Assembly: GCF_028288465.1 (NCBI RefSeq)
Contig: NZ_JAQBNR010000024.1
Location: 1-64,000 of the forward strand
Direction of reading: 5' to 3'
Length of the DNA: 64,000 bases
Source: Ferruginibacter sp.
GTDB lineage: Bacteria > Bacteroidota > Bacteroidia > Chitinophagales > Chitinophagaceae
Shown: piece after piece, positions 1-9,863 of the stretch
Position numbering within the stretch: position 1 is the stretch's first letter
Layout of the letters: each line of letters begins with the position of its first letter
The notes under the pieces: model-generated
The model's database searches: none
What the model was told of the DNA's origin: nothing
What the model saw: the letters and a program-made list of their open reading frames with translations, nothing else
Translations under genes and position numbers: made by a program

Positions 1-1
1 T

Positions 2-1483
2 ATTTCTGCCGGTAACACCGGCAGTGCAGACAATACCGGGTATTTTATATTCATAAGGGGTGACCGTAACCCTGCCAATACGTGTACCTGCACTTTTACA
101 AACACAACTGTTAGCAGCATTGGTGCACTACAAACAGGCACGCAGACTTTCCCTGCTTCTTCTGTAGCTGGTAAATATACACTGATCGGCAATCCGTATG
201 CTTCTCCGGTAAATTTTGAGAATCTTACAAGGAATAATCTTGTCAAAAGATTTTACGTATGGGATCCGTCATTGAACATAACAGGCGGCTATGTTTCAAT
301 GGATGACGTGGATGGAACTGGCAACTGGCTGCAGTCTGTACCAAGTGCCCAGACTACTGATATTCAATCAGGCCAGGCATTTTTTGTAGAAACCCTGGCT
401 GCAGGTACAGCCTCTATCAGCTTTAATGAGTCAAGCAAAAGTGTTAACAGAAGCAATGTAGGATTTCGGCCAATGGGTGTTCCATCAGGACTTATCAGAA
501 CCACGTTATACTTATTAAATGCAGATAATACAACCACATTGGCGGACGGCACTTTCGTTCAGTTCAACAATAAGTTCAGCAGTGGACTTGACCGTAATGA
601 TGCCCTAAAATTTGGCAATACAAATGAAAACCTGAGCATTGTAAGAAATACAACTTCACTGGCCGCGGAAAGAAGGCCGGAACTGACTGTAAATGATACC
701 ATCTATTTTAAATTAACGACTACCAGCCAGAGAGCTTACCAGTTTGTGTTTGATGCAAGCAATATGCAGCAGCCAGGTATGGTGGGCTATTTGCTGGACA
801 GCTATCTTGGCACCAGCACGTTGGTGAGCCTCGATGGAAAAACTACCGTTAAATTTTCGATCAATGCTGCTGCTGCTTCTGCAGCAACCAACCGTTTTAA
901 AATCGTGTTCAAAACTACAACTGTTTTACCCGTAACATTTACTAGTGTGAAGGCGTACCAGCAGAATACCGCAATAGCCGTAGAATGGAATGTAGAGAAT
1001 GAAATCAATATGGTAAAATATGATGTTGAAAAATCGACAGACGGTTCAACATTCACTTACGTAAACACTACAGATGTCAGTGGTACAAGCAACGCTAACA
1101 ATACTTACAGCTGGTTAGACGTTAAACCTACGCAAGGAGTTAATTATTACAGGATTAAATCATACGACATCAATGGTGACATCAAATATAGTGTGATTGT
1201 AAAAGCAACAATGGCAGCTGGTACCAGTGGCTACAGTATTTATCCCAACCCTGTTACGACCAACGTCATCAATCTTGTAATGACCAATCAACTTGCCGGC
1301 AAATACCAAGTACAATTAACCAATGCAATAGGTCAGGTAATCCTTGTAAAAGACATCCAATTCCAAGGTGGTACCGGTACGCAGTCATTGAATACGGTAT
1401 CTAAACTAACGGCAGGCGTATACCAGCTGGAAATCAGTGGACAAGATAACACGCACGAAACACAAAAAGTAATTGTTGAATAA
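2..1483 (+). CDS. Secreted protein with T9SS type A sorting domain, 5'-truncated
   Basis: The reading frame is open from base 2, so the gene begins upstream of the window and about 494 codons are visible. The last ~80 residues (from about YSIYPNPV to KVIVE) have the form of a Por/type IX secretion C-terminal sorting domain: a YPNP motif, a central NAIGQ turn and a final AGVYQLEI strand. This predicts export across the outer membrane with cleavage of the tail. A fibronectin-like or beta-sandwich stretch (FTSVKAYQQNTAIAVEWNVE) precedes it. The visible part holds no catalytic motif I recognise. It is followed on the same strand by two more repetitive secreted proteins, so it may belong to a surface-protein locus. 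Confidence 0.85.
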   Translation: MSAGNTGSADNTGYFIFIRGDRNPANTCTCTFTNTTVSSIGALQTGTQTFPASSVAGKYTLIGNPYASPVNFENLTRNNLVKRFYVWDPSLNITGGYVSMDDVDGTGNWLQSVPSAQTTDIQSGQAFFVETLAAGTASISFNESSKSVNRSNVGFRPMGVPSGLIRTTLYLLNADNTTTLADGTFVQFNNKFSSGLDRNDALKFGNTNENLSIVRNTTSLAAERRPELTVNDTIYFKLTTTSQRAYQFVFDASNMQQPGMVGYLLDSYLGTSTLVSLDGKTTVKFSINAAAASAATNRFKIVFKTTTVLPVTFTSVKAYQQNTAIAVEWNVENEINMVKYDVEKSTDGSTFTYVNTTDVSGTSNANNTYSWLDVKPTQGVNYYRIKSYDINGDIKYSVIVKATMAAGTSGYSIYPNPVTTNVINLVMTNQLAGKYQVQLTNAIGQVILVKDIQFQGGTGTQSLNTVSKLTAGVYQLEISGQDNTHETQKVIVE

Positions 1484-1642
1484 TTAATTGTGAATCGCAT
1501 AATGCACAAATTGAGAAGGCGTATGAGCAGGTAGAAGAACAATGGAAACAACAGATAAAAAATAAAGATTAATACACTGAATCCCTGAAATATTTTGGGG
1601 ATTTGGTGAATGGCAAAACCTAACAAAAAATAAACCAATAGT

Positions 1643-4600
1643 ATGAAAAAGCTTTACCTCGTGACACTGCTGATATTGCAGCTGGCACTGGCTACCAAAA
1701 CCAAGGCCCAGAATGTTGGCATAAACGCCACATCAAGTTTGCCCGACAATAGTGCTATGCTGGATGTGAGCGCCACTGACAAGGGTTTCCTCGCCCCGAG
1801 ACTGACAACAGCGCAGCAAAATGCCATTTCGCTTCCAGCCACAGGTTTGCTGATTTTTAACACCACAGATAATGTGTTTAAAGTGAATACCGGCACGCCC
1901 GCTGTTCCTTTATGGACGCCTTTAGCTATGGGCAGTGGCGCTGCCATCAGCTCCCTCAACGGGCTAACCGGCGTTACGCAAACATTTGCAACAGGTACAT
2001 CCGGTACCGATTTTGGAATAACAAGTTCCGGAACGGCACATACCTTTAATTTACCTACCGCCTCAGCAGTCAACCGCGGCGCATTGTCGTCTTCCGATTG
2101 GAGTATTTTCAATAGCAAACTTGGTTTAACTTCTTTGTCGGCCACAACACCATTGAGTTACAATAACACTACCGGGGCATTTTCCATTAACCAGGCAAAT
2201 ACCACCACCAATGGTTATTTGAGTAATGCGGATTGGAATACTTTTAACGGAAAACAAGGAGCAATTTCGCTAACTACTACCGGTGGTAGCGGTGCAGCCA
2301 CATTGGTTGGCAACACGCTCAACATACCCAACTATGCAGGATTGTCCTCTTTATCTGCGACAGCACCCTTAACTTATAATAGTGGTACCGGAGCTTTTGC
2401 CATTACGCAGGCAACAACATCCGCAAACGGATACTTAAGCAATACTGATTGGAATATTTTTAACAGTAAACAGACTGCAATAAACGGTACAGGTTTCGTA
2501 AAAGCATCAGGGACAACTATTAGCTACGATAATAATACTTATCTCACTTCTGCAACAGGTAGAACAAACATAAGCCTCACTACTACAGGCACAAGTGGTG
2601 CAGCAACTTACAATAACATAACTGGCGTATTGAATGTGCCTGTTTACCCTTCCAATGCAGGAACGGTAACAAGCGTAGCTGCATTAACGCTGGGAACAAC
2701 CGGAACTGACTTAACATCAACAGTTGCAACAGGAACAACAACTCCGGTAATTACATTAAATGTGCCTACTGCATCTGCAACTAACCGTGGCGCTTTATCT
2801 TCTGCGGACTGGACTGCTTTTAACGGAAAGCAGGCAGCAATTTCATTAACTACTACCGGCAATAATGGCGCAGCTACTTTTGCGGCCAATACCTTAAATG
2901 TTCCTACCTATACCCTGGCAGGATTAGGAGGCATTTCTTTAAGTGCGCTTTCTTCCTCGGCTCCTTTAACGTATAATAACACAACAGGTGCATTTGCCAT
3001 TACGCAAGCAACAACCTCTACCAATGGTTATTTAAGCAGTGCCGACTGGAATACGTTTAACAACAAACAAGGAACCGTATCCGGAACAGCTAACCGTATT
3101 TCGGTAGCGGCTGGTGTAGTTGATATTAGCTCCACCTACATTGGACAAAACACCATCACAACTTTGGGAACGATTGGAACCGGAACATGGCAGGGAACTG
3201 CCGTAGGCGCCATATACGGCGGCACGGGTCAAACATCCGTTACAACAGGTGATCTCCTGTACGGTTCCGCTGCCAACACATGGAGTAAATTACCCGCAGG
3301 TGCCAACGGGCAGGTGCTTACTTTGGCAGGCGGTATTCCTTCCTGGTCTTCCAATCCCGGATCTACAGCATGGAGTTTAACCGGCAATTCTGTTACTGCA
3401 GGATCACAGTTTCTGGGCTCAACAAATAATGTTTCGCTTAGAATGAGAACCAATAATGTTGAAAGAATGGTGGTGGACAGCACAGGTAAAGTAGGTGTGG
3501 GCACCTCTTCTCCCCTGGCAACTATTCACGTTAAAACGGGAGCTTCAGGAGCCAGTAGTATTTCAAGCCTTGCCAATCAATTTTTGGTAGAAGGTCCATC
3601 TAACACAGGGATGACTATTTTGTCTCCTGATGCGAACGACAGCAGAATATTATTTGCCAGCCCTGGTAATTCGATAGGAGCTCAGCTTGTCTGGAGATAT
3701 TCTTCAAATCTACTAAGGATCGGAACCTATAATACAGGTGGGCAAATTGCATTTGAGAATGGCATAGGCTCAGAACAAATGAGGATTGATGCAGTAGGAA
3801 ATGTTGGTTTTGGAATAACGGCTCCAACCGCAAATATTCACTTAAAGGCCAGTACAGGAGCGGCCAAAACTGCTCCATTAAAATTTAATGCAGGAACAAA
3901 TCTAACCACTCCTGAAGATGGAGCAGTAGAATACAATGGCACCCACTTTTATGGAACAATAGGATCTACCAGATACCAGCTGGATCAACAGGCCACAGGA
4001 ACAGCCTGGAGCCTGACGGGTAACGCTGCCACTGCAGGCTCCCACTTTTTAGGTTCAACAAACAATGTTTCCTTAAGATTCAGAACCAATAATACTGAAA
4101 GAATGATTATTGACAGTACTGGTAAAGTAGGGGTTGGCTTAACTGACCCCACTGCGGGTTATTACCTGTCTGTAAAAGATAATCTGGAGATAAGAAGAAC
4201 TGCTACAACGGCACAGATGATTTTTACAAATACAGCCGGTTCTGGTAACTTTAGAATTGGTGGAGACGGTGGAGATATTTACTGGCAGGGCGGCGGAGGA
4301 CAATCCCTGCAGATGGGCTCCTACTGGGCTACCATTTTAGGTGGTGACAGACAAACAGCTGCGTTCCCTGCTTTTATTGGGGGCATCTCAGGAACCAGTG
4401 TTATTGTGGCGTCACAGCGGGATGCAAGTGTTGCATTAGGTATACAAGGCAACAGCGCTACACAAACAGCCAATTTAACGGAATGGAAAACGTCTTCAGG
4501 TAATGTACTTGACGTGGTGGACGAAGCAGGGAATGTCGGGATAGGTGTAACCACGCCTTCAGCTGCTTTACACCTCGGAGCCGGTACTGCAGCTGCAAAC

Positions 4601-5299
4601 ACAGCCCCTTTAAAATTCACTGCAGGCACAAACCTTACTACCCCTGAAAACGGCGCGGTGGAATTTAATGGTACGCACTTTTATGGAACTGTTGGCGGCA
4701 CCCGCTACCAGTTAGATCAGCAAGCTGGCGGCGGTACGACAACGGTAGCCAACGGAGGTACCGGGCAAACATCCAACCTAACAGCTGGTGGTGTTATTTA
4801 CGGGGCAAGTACAACGGCAATGGGCTCTACTGCTGCAGGTACAACAGGACAGATACTGCAGTCTGCCGGAGCGGCCACACCGGTGTGGGTAAATGGCGGA
4901 ACAATGATGTTAAGCGGTAATACAAATAATTCTACAGAGACTACTTCGAGTGGCGGTCAAAAAAATTATTATCCAATTACGGGTACAATAAGTTCTGTTT
5001 CAACATCAGACGTTCAGGCAGGAACCAGAACGGTGATGTCCAGAGCCGGCACAATCAGGAATTTATTTGTAAAATTAGACGGATCGCCCGGTGGTGGTAA
5101 TAATCTCATTGTCACGGTTTATAAAAATGGGACTGCACAAACACTTACAACTACCATAGGTAACCCTTCAGTAAGTGGTTCTGACACTTCCAACTCATTT
5201 ACAGTAGCCGCAGGGGATGAAGTCGGCATAGTAATTTCCTCTACTTCCGCTCCAGGCACACATCGCAGAGTTAGCTGGTCGGCGGATTTTACTTACTAG
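1643..5299 (+). CDS. Giant repetitive secreted protein with tail-fibre-like repeats
   Basis: 1218 residues with an N-terminal signal peptide (MKK, hydrophobic core, cleavage near TKAQ at residues 20-23). Residues ~160-480 contain a degenerate repeat of about 42 residues (pattern SLSATxPLxYNxxTGAFxI, then TxxNGYLSxxDWNxFNxKQ), seen complete three times with partial units between. Residues ~570-1040 carry two copies of a larger cassette with motifs of the type NNVSLRxRTNNxERMxxDSTGKVGVG, TAPLKFNAGTNLTTPE and GAVEYNGTHFYGT. Such repeats recall phage tail-fibre and Bacteroidota adhesin-like proteins. I see no C-terminal S74 self-cleaving chaperone and no clear T9SS tail. The last ~100 residues look like a compact beta-sandwich. 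Function unknown; a surface fibre or adhesin is an inference. Confidence 0.85.
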   Translation: MKKLYLVTLLILQLALATKTKAQNVGINATSSLPDNSAMLDVSATDKGFLAPRLTTAQQNAISLPATGLLIFNTTDNVFKVNTGTPAVPLWTPLAMGSGAAISSLNGLTGVTQTFATGTSGTDFGITSSGTAHTFNLPTASAVNRGALSSSDWSIFNSKLGLTSLSATTPLSYNNTTGAFSINQANTTTNGYLSNADWNTFNGKQGAISLTTTGGSGAATLVGNTLNIPNYAGLSSLSATAPLTYNSGTGAFAITQATTSANGYLSNTDWNIFNSKQTAINGTGFVKASGTTISYDNNTYLTSATGRTNISLTTTGTSGAATYNNITGVLNVPVYPSNAGTVTSVAALTLGTTGTDLTSTVATGTTTPVITLNVPTASATNRGALSSADWTAFNGKQAAISLTTTGNNGAATFAANTLNVPTYTLAGLGGISLSALSSSAPLTYNNTTGAFAITQATTSTNGYLSSADWNTFNNKQGTVSGTANRISVAAGVVDISSTYIGQNTITTLGTIGTGTWQGTAVGAIYGGTGQTSVTTGDLLYGSAANTWSKLPAGANGQVLTLAGGIPSWSSNPGSTAWSLTGNSVTAGSQFLGSTNNVSLRMRTNNVERMVVDSTGKVGVGTSSPLATIHVKTGASGASSISSLANQFLVEGPSNTGMTILSPDANDSRILFASPGNSIGAQLVWRYSSNLLRIGTYNTGGQIAFENGIGSEQMRIDAVGNVGFGITAPTANIHLKASTGAAKTAPLKFNAGTNLTTPEDGAVEYNGTHFYGTIGSTRYQLDQQATGTAWSLTGNAATAGSHFLGSTNNVSLRFRTNNTERMIIDSTGKVGVGLTDPTAGYYLSVKDNLEIRRTATTAQMIFTNTAGSGNFRIGGDGGDIYWQGGGGQSLQMGSYWATILGGDRQTAAFPAFIGGISGTSVIVASQRDASVALGIQGNSATQTANLTEWKTSSGNVLDVVDEAGNVGIGVTTPSAALHLGAGTAAANTAPLKFTAGTNLTTPENGAVEFNGTHFYGTVGGTRYQLDQQAGGGTTTVANGGTGQTSNLTAGGVIYGASTTAMGSTAAGTTGQILQSAGAATPVWVNGGTMMLSGNTNNSTETTSSGGQKNYYPITGTISSVSTSDVQAGTRTVMSRAGTIRNLFVKLDGSPGGGNNLIVTVYKNGTAQTLTTTIGNPSVSGSDTSNSFTVAAGDEVGIVISSTSAPGTHRRVSWSADFTY
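3365..4735 (+). repeat. Tandem ~0.64-0.73 kb intragenic cassette duplication
   Basis: The stretch starting at 3365 (acagcatggagtttaaccgg) is repeated in diverged form from 4001 (acagcctggagcctgacggg). The matching blocks stay in the same order: a signal around TCAACAAAYAATGTTTC, a GACAGYACWGGTAAAGTAGG block, then a block at 3874-4000 that recurs at 4602-4730. The copies are in frame. The second copy contains an extra ~100 bp, so this is an old duplication that has diverged. Confidence 0.7.
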
Positions 5300-5385
5300 A
5301 TCTTAATTAATTCAGTTAGAGAAATACAGATCCATATCGAAGGAGAATTTTCCCTCGAAAAGTTCAGGCCCTGAAGGCCAACTAA

Positions 5386-5434
5386 ATTCAAAGCAAGACA
5401 CCAGGCCCAATAGGCCTGGTGTCTTGCTTTGAAT
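5386..5434 (+). terminator. Intrinsic terminator, perfect 22-bp stem
   Basis: Bases 5386-5407 and 5413-5434 are perfect reverse complements (22 bp) around a 5-base loop (caata), followed by cttttc. It lies 87 bases after the stop of the giant repetitive protein and is the strongest hairpin I noticed in the window. The T-tract is short, so it may also act as an mRNA 3'-end stabiliser. Confidence 0.8.
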
Positions 5435-5872
5435 CTTTTCCCAAATTGAAAATGGACATATTTAATGATGTAAGCGAGAGTGAAATCCTATCCATTGTTT
5501 TACGCCGGACCAATAATTGCCGATCTTTTCTCAGGTTTAAAAAGAAATTTTGTTAAGAAAAAGTTATCAAAATTTAGGAATTTTAAAAAAAGTCTGTTAC
5601 TTTCGTTTTCTTACCTACTGATTTCTGATCCATTATCATTACAAATTCCACTTCTATTTGTTCCTATTGCATTCCGTAACTAAGATTATTATCCTTACTA
5701 ACAACCACGTCGTTTTACGATAGCCCATTCCAAAGAAGATACTTTTTTAAAATCATTAGTCTATGCAATAATGGATGTTGCATTGTAACGGACTGTAGCT
5801 TTTAATAATTGCAACAACTAATAAACAAGTTTACAATAGAATAAATTTTACATCTTAACCAAAACAAGCCAT
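5435..5872. other. AT-rich intergenic stretch, no gene seen
   Basis: About 440 bases between the terminator and the next gene. A 67-codon frame at 5480-5683 has unstructured low-complexity composition and no recognisable start context, and I do not accept it. A degenerate promoter-like box (TAgcTTTt at 5796-5803) lies ~70 bases before the next start, but the spacing to an upstream TTG is short. Confidence 0.5.
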
Positions 5873-8800
5873 ATGAGCAAGCTAATTTTTACCCGGCTAA
5901 CACTCGCATTTATGTTGTTTTTAACCTTAGGTGCCTTTAAGGCGCAAGGACAGGCAACCATTAAAACTGATTTGCTGGATTACCCGCCAGGATCAACTGC
6001 AATTATTACTGGTACCGGCTTTCAGCCCGGTGAAACGGTAACGCTGCAGGTAATTCACGTGGGAGACGATCCATTGGGTACTGATGCGGCGTATCACCAA
6101 CCCTTTACCACAGTTGCAGATAATAGCGGAAACGTGTCATCGTCTTGGGACGTTCCAACAGATGGTGATGCCCTTGGGGCAACTTTTTTGTTGACTGCGG
6201 ATGGTGGAAGCTCGGGTTTACATGCGGAATGGACGTTTACAGATGCAAATACAAGTTTAACTGTTGACAATGTAACGGGAATATATGGAGGAACTGTAAC
6301 GCTGACAGCTACTCTAAAACAGCAAGGGGGTGGTAATCCTCCAATTTCAGGTAAGACTATTAGCTTTACATTAAATGGCACCTTGATAAATACAGCTGTC
6401 ACAAATGCTTCTGGAGTCGCAACCCTTTCATCTGTTAGCCTTGGCGCAATAAATGCGAATACATACAATACCGGTGTAGGGGCCAGTTTTGCTGCAGAAC
6501 TTCCTACTTGGTCAGCCTCTTCTGGCACTGGTAAATTAATTGTAAATAAAGCTGACCAAACAATCACATGGGCAAATCCTGCCAACATTACATATGGAAC
6601 GGTATTAAGTGCAACGCAACTTAATGCAACGGTTGCAGGAGTTTCTGGGGGATCTGCTCCAGGCGCATTAACCTATACACCTGCATCAGGTGTGTTACTA
6701 TCTGCAGGAAGTCAAACATTACAGGTGGATGCTGCAGCAACTACAAACTATAACGCAGCTACAAAACAAGTAGCGCTTGTTGTTGATAAAGCAAACCAAA
6801 CAATTACATGGGCAAACCCAGCCGATATAACATACGGAACATTGTTGGGTGCAACACAATTGAATGCCACGGTGGCTGGTTCTGCAACAGCGGGAGCTTC
6901 TGCACCAGGGGCATTAACCTATACTCCTGCAGCAGGTACTTTATTAAATGCAGGATTGGCGCAAACTTTAAGTGTAAGTGCTGCGGCAACTACAAATTAT
7001 AACGCTGCGGGACCAAAGACAGTACAGATCAATGTAAACAAAGCAAATCAAACAATTACCTGGGCAAATCCTGCCGCCATTACTTATGGCACCTTATTGA
7101 GCGCAACACAGTTGAATGCCACGGTGGCTGGTTCCGCAACAGCAGGGGCTTCCGCACCAGGAGCATTAACATATACACCTGCTTCAGGGACGCTATTAGA
7201 CGCTGGAGTCGGTCAGACTTTAAGTGTGAGTGCTGCAGCAACTTCCAACTATAATGCGGCAGGCCCAACGACGGTTTTAATAACCGTAAATAAAGCTGAT
7301 CCGACCATCACTTGGGCAAACCCAGCCGATATAACATATGGTACACTATTAAGTGGAACGCAACTTAATGCGGTAGTGACAGGTTCTGCAACAGCGGGTG
7401 CAACTGCACCTGGTACTTTAACCTACACGCCATCGTCGGGTACCCTATTAGATGCAGGGTCCAATCAAAGTCTTGTTGCAAATGTTGCATCAACTACAAA
7501 TTATAATGCCGCAACAAAAACAGTTAAGATCAGTGTAAGCAAAGCAGACCAAATCATTACCTGGTCGAACCCTGCCAACATAACCTACGGCACATTGCTA
7601 AGTTCAACACAATTGAATGCATCAGTAGCAGGTGTCGCTGGCGGATCTGCCCCGGGTGCTTTAACTTATAACCCAGTTGCTGGTACTTTATTAAATGCTG
7701 GCACACAAACATTAAGCGTAAGTGCAGCACCTACATCAAATTATAAACCTGCTTCAGCATCAGTAACACTGATTGTTGATAAAGCTAATCCTACTGTTAA
7801 TGTAACAGGATACAGTGTCACTTATGATGGCAATCCTCATACAGCGACATACACTATTACTGGTGTGAATGGTGAAACAGGTGCAACAGTCGGAACAATC
7901 AATGTTGCCGGTACTACTCATACCAATGCAGGAACTTACAATAATGATCCGTGGTCATTTACCGGTGCTGCAAACTATAACAACGCAAGTGGTAATGTTA
8001 ATGATGCGATCGCTAAAGCTGATCCTACCGTTACTGTTACTCCATACAGTGTGACCTACGATGGCAATGCTCATACAGCTACTTACACCATCACTGGTGT
8101 GAATAGTGAATCAGGTGCAACTGTCGGAACAATCAATGTATCTGGCACTACGCATACCAAAGCAGGAACGTACAATAATGATCCGTGGTCATTTACCGGT
8201 GCTGCAAACTATAACAACACAAGTGGTAATGTTAATGATGCGATCGCTAAAGCAAACACAAGTATTACAGCTGCCAATGCAAGTGGTACAACAGGTGGAA
8301 CTACAACCCTGAAAGCTACGTTAACAGATGTTTCAAATAATCTTTTCTTAAGTGGCAAAACCATATCATTTAAAGTTAATGGAAGCACGGTTGGCACCGG
8401 AACAACAGACATTAATGGTGTTGCAAGCTTAACATTTAATGTTTGCGTCGCCAATGAAGCTACAATTCAGGCAAGCTTTACTGAAGAATCAAATTACCTG
8501 GGTTCAGTTTCTAATACTGCTACATTATCTGTAACTGCTGCACCGACATATGTATGGTCAGGCACTAATGTTAATGGAACGCCTCAACAACTTCCAGCGA
8601 GCGGAGGAATAACTATTAGTCCGACAGTAACCTTTACCGGAGTGACATTGACAAACGTAACTATCAATTGGGATGATAATACAAGTTCTGCTGTAATGGC
8701 TGGTCCTTACACAAACTCAATTTCACTTGGTTCACATAATTATAGTACACCTGGGGTTTATGCTCCTAAAATTACGGGCACCGATGCCTGTGGTAATAAT

Positions 8801-9598
8801 ATTACAAGTATGTTCCAATACATTGTTATCTACGATCCAAATGGAGGTTTTGTAACAGGTGGCGGATGGATCAATTCTCCTGCAGGTGCTTATATAGCTA
8901 ACCCTACTTTAACAGGCAAGGCAAATTTTGGATTTGTTGCTAAATACAGGAAGGGTTCAACCACAATTGTAGATGGAGAAACTGAATTCCAGTTCCAGGC
9001 AGGTAATCTTAAATTCAATAGTTCAGCATACGAAAACATGTCATTAGTTATTGGTGGGGCTAAGGCTAGTTATAAAGGAACCGGAACTATTAATGGTACC
9101 GGCAGTTACAAATTTATGCTGACTGCGATTGATGGTGATGTAACCAACGGAGGCGGCCTGGATAAAATAAGAATGAAAATTACCGATCTTGCGGGAGTTA
9201 CTGTCTATGATAACCTTGTAGGTGGTGGGGGTGATAATCTTGATCCTACTACTGTGATAGGCGGCGGTTCAATTGTAATACACAGCACTTCGAAAACCGC
9301 AAGAACCATGGAAGTAGCTGCCCCGGCTGCAATAGAATCTTTGGCAACCAAATTCACAGCAAAGGTTTTACCAAACCCATCTCACAATCAATTCACCTTC
9401 TTATTTAGTTCTCCATCTAAAGAAGTAATAAGAATGAATGTGCTTGATTACAATGGCCGATTGATCGAACAAAGCAAGAACATTTCTCCAACACAATCAT
9501 TGCAGATTGGCCAGCAATACAGGCCCGGAGTTTACTACGCTGAGTTCATACAAGGATCAGAAAAAATAATAATCAAGCTGATTAAAGAAGCTAATTAA
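5873..9598 (+). CDS. Secreted MBG/Ig-like repeat protein with T9SS sorting domain
   Basis: 1241 residues with a signal peptide ending near AQGQA (residues 24-28). Order of parts: an N-terminal beta domain (TDLLDYPPGSTAIITGTGFQ); an Ig-like domain (LTVDNVTGIYGGTVTLTATL); five ~80-84-residue repeats built on TITWANPADITYGTLLxxTQLNA, which resemble the MBG family; two nearly identical 78-residue repeats (VTPYSVTYDGNAHTATYTI); a further Ig-like domain; a PKD-like segment (INWDDNTSSAV); a beta domain with GGFVTGGGWINSP; and a C-terminal T9SS type A tail (VLPNPSHNQFTF to IIIKLIKEAN). It is predicted to be exported by the type IX system and displayed or released as an elongated adhesin-like stalk. 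No enzyme domain is visible. The gene has its own downstream terminator. Confidence 0.9.
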   Translation: MSKLIFTRLTLAFMLFLTLGAFKAQGQATIKTDLLDYPPGSTAIITGTGFQPGETVTLQVIHVGDDPLGTDAAYHQPFTTVADNSGNVSSSWDVPTDGDALGATFLLTADGGSSGLHAEWTFTDANTSLTVDNVTGIYGGTVTLTATLKQQGGGNPPISGKTISFTLNGTLINTAVTNASGVATLSSVSLGAINANTYNTGVGASFAAELPTWSASSGTGKLIVNKADQTITWANPANITYGTVLSATQLNATVAGVSGGSAPGALTYTPASGVLLSAGSQTLQVDAAATTNYNAATKQVALVVDKANQTITWANPADITYGTLLGATQLNATVAGSATAGASAPGALTYTPAAGTLLNAGLAQTLSVSAAATTNYNAAGPKTVQINVNKANQTITWANPAAITYGTLLSATQLNATVAGSATAGASAPGALTYTPASGTLLDAGVGQTLSVSAAATSNYNAAGPTTVLITVNKADPTITWANPADITYGTLLSGTQLNAVVTGSATAGATAPGTLTYTPSSGTLLDAGSNQSLVANVASTTNYNAATKTVKISVSKADQIITWSNPANITYGTLLSSTQLNASVAGVAGGSAPGALTYNPVAGTLLNAGTQTLSVSAAPTSNYKPASASVTLIVDKANPTVNVTGYSVTYDGNPHTATYTITGVNGETGATVGTINVAGTTHTNAGTYNNDPWSFTGAANYNNASGNVNDAIAKADPTVTVTPYSVTYDGNAHTATYTITGVNSESGATVGTINVSGTTHTKAGTYNNDPWSFTGAANYNNTSGNVNDAIAKANTSITAANASGTTGGTTTLKATLTDVSNNLFLSGKTISFKVNGSTVGTGTTDINGVASLTFNVCVANEATIQASFTEESNYLGSVSNTATLSVTAAPTYVWSGTNVNGTPQQLPASGGITISPTVTFTGVTLTNVTINWDDNTSSAVMAGPYTNSISLGSHNYSTPGVYAPKITGTDACGNNITSMFQYIVIYDPNGGFVTGGGWINSPAGAYIANPTLTGKANFGFVAKYRKGSTTIVDGETEFQFQAGNLKFNSSAYENMSLVIGGAKASYKGTGTINGTGSYKFMLTAIDGDVTNGGGLDKIRMKITDLAGVTVYDNLVGGGGDNLDPTTVIGGGSIVIHSTSKTARTMEVAAPAAIESLATKFTAKVLPNPSHNQFTFLFSSPSKEVIRMNVLDYNGRLIEQSKNISPTQSLQIGQQYRPGVYYAEFIQGSEKIIIKLIKEAN
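6547..7780 (+). repeat. Five tandem ~245-bp MBG-type coding repeats
   Basis: Units begin at about 6547, 6788, 7040, 7291 and 7540, each opening with AAAGCxxAYCxxAYCATYACNTGG. The unit length is 240-252 bp and in frame. Protein units read KADQTITWANPANITYGT and variants. The copies differ mostly at third positions. Confidence 0.85.
7784..8251 (+). repeat. Two tandem 234-bp near-identical coding repeats
   Basis: The units 7784-8017 and 8018-8251 are each 78 codons. They share long identical DNA blocks, for example the segment encoding AGTYNNDPWSFTGAANYNN. They are much more alike than the five preceding MBG-type units, suggesting a recent duplication or ongoing gene conversion. Confidence 0.85.
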
Positions 9599-9619
9599 AT
9601 TAAAAAAAAATCAGTTGCT

Positions 9620-9650
9620 AAGGTGGCCTTTTACAGGCCACCTTTTTTAT
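9620..9650 (+). terminator. Intrinsic terminator after MBG protein
   Basis: The stem aaggtggcct / aggccacctt (9620-9629 with 9635-9644) has a loop of five bases, followed by a run of Ts (ccttttttat). It ends 22 bases past the stop codon's neighbourhood and has the classic intrinsic form. Confidence 0.85.
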
Positions 9651-9863
9651 TGTCAACTTATTCGCTGTACATTGAGCAAGCTTGCAATTTAGCAAAAAGT
9701 CAATATATCTCGTTTGACTCAATTCGCAGTTGAAAAAATTAACTAATTTATTTATCAACCAAAACAATATTTCATTTATTTATATTGTTTAAGCTCCGTG
9801 CAGGATTCAACCGATGAAACTGCATTTTTTGTAGACCTTCCATTCCATTTATTCGTTTTGTTA

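Noticed and set aside
5480..5683. 67-codon plus-strand frame in the gap after the giant repetitive protein
   Set aside because: Low-complexity composition, no homology pattern, no promoter or start context; typical of AT-rich non-coding DNA.
6547..8251. Regularly spaced repeats that could be mistaken for a CRISPR array
   Set aside because: Units are 234-252 bp, in frame, continuous and translate to Ig/MBG-type domains; there are no spacers and no cas genes.
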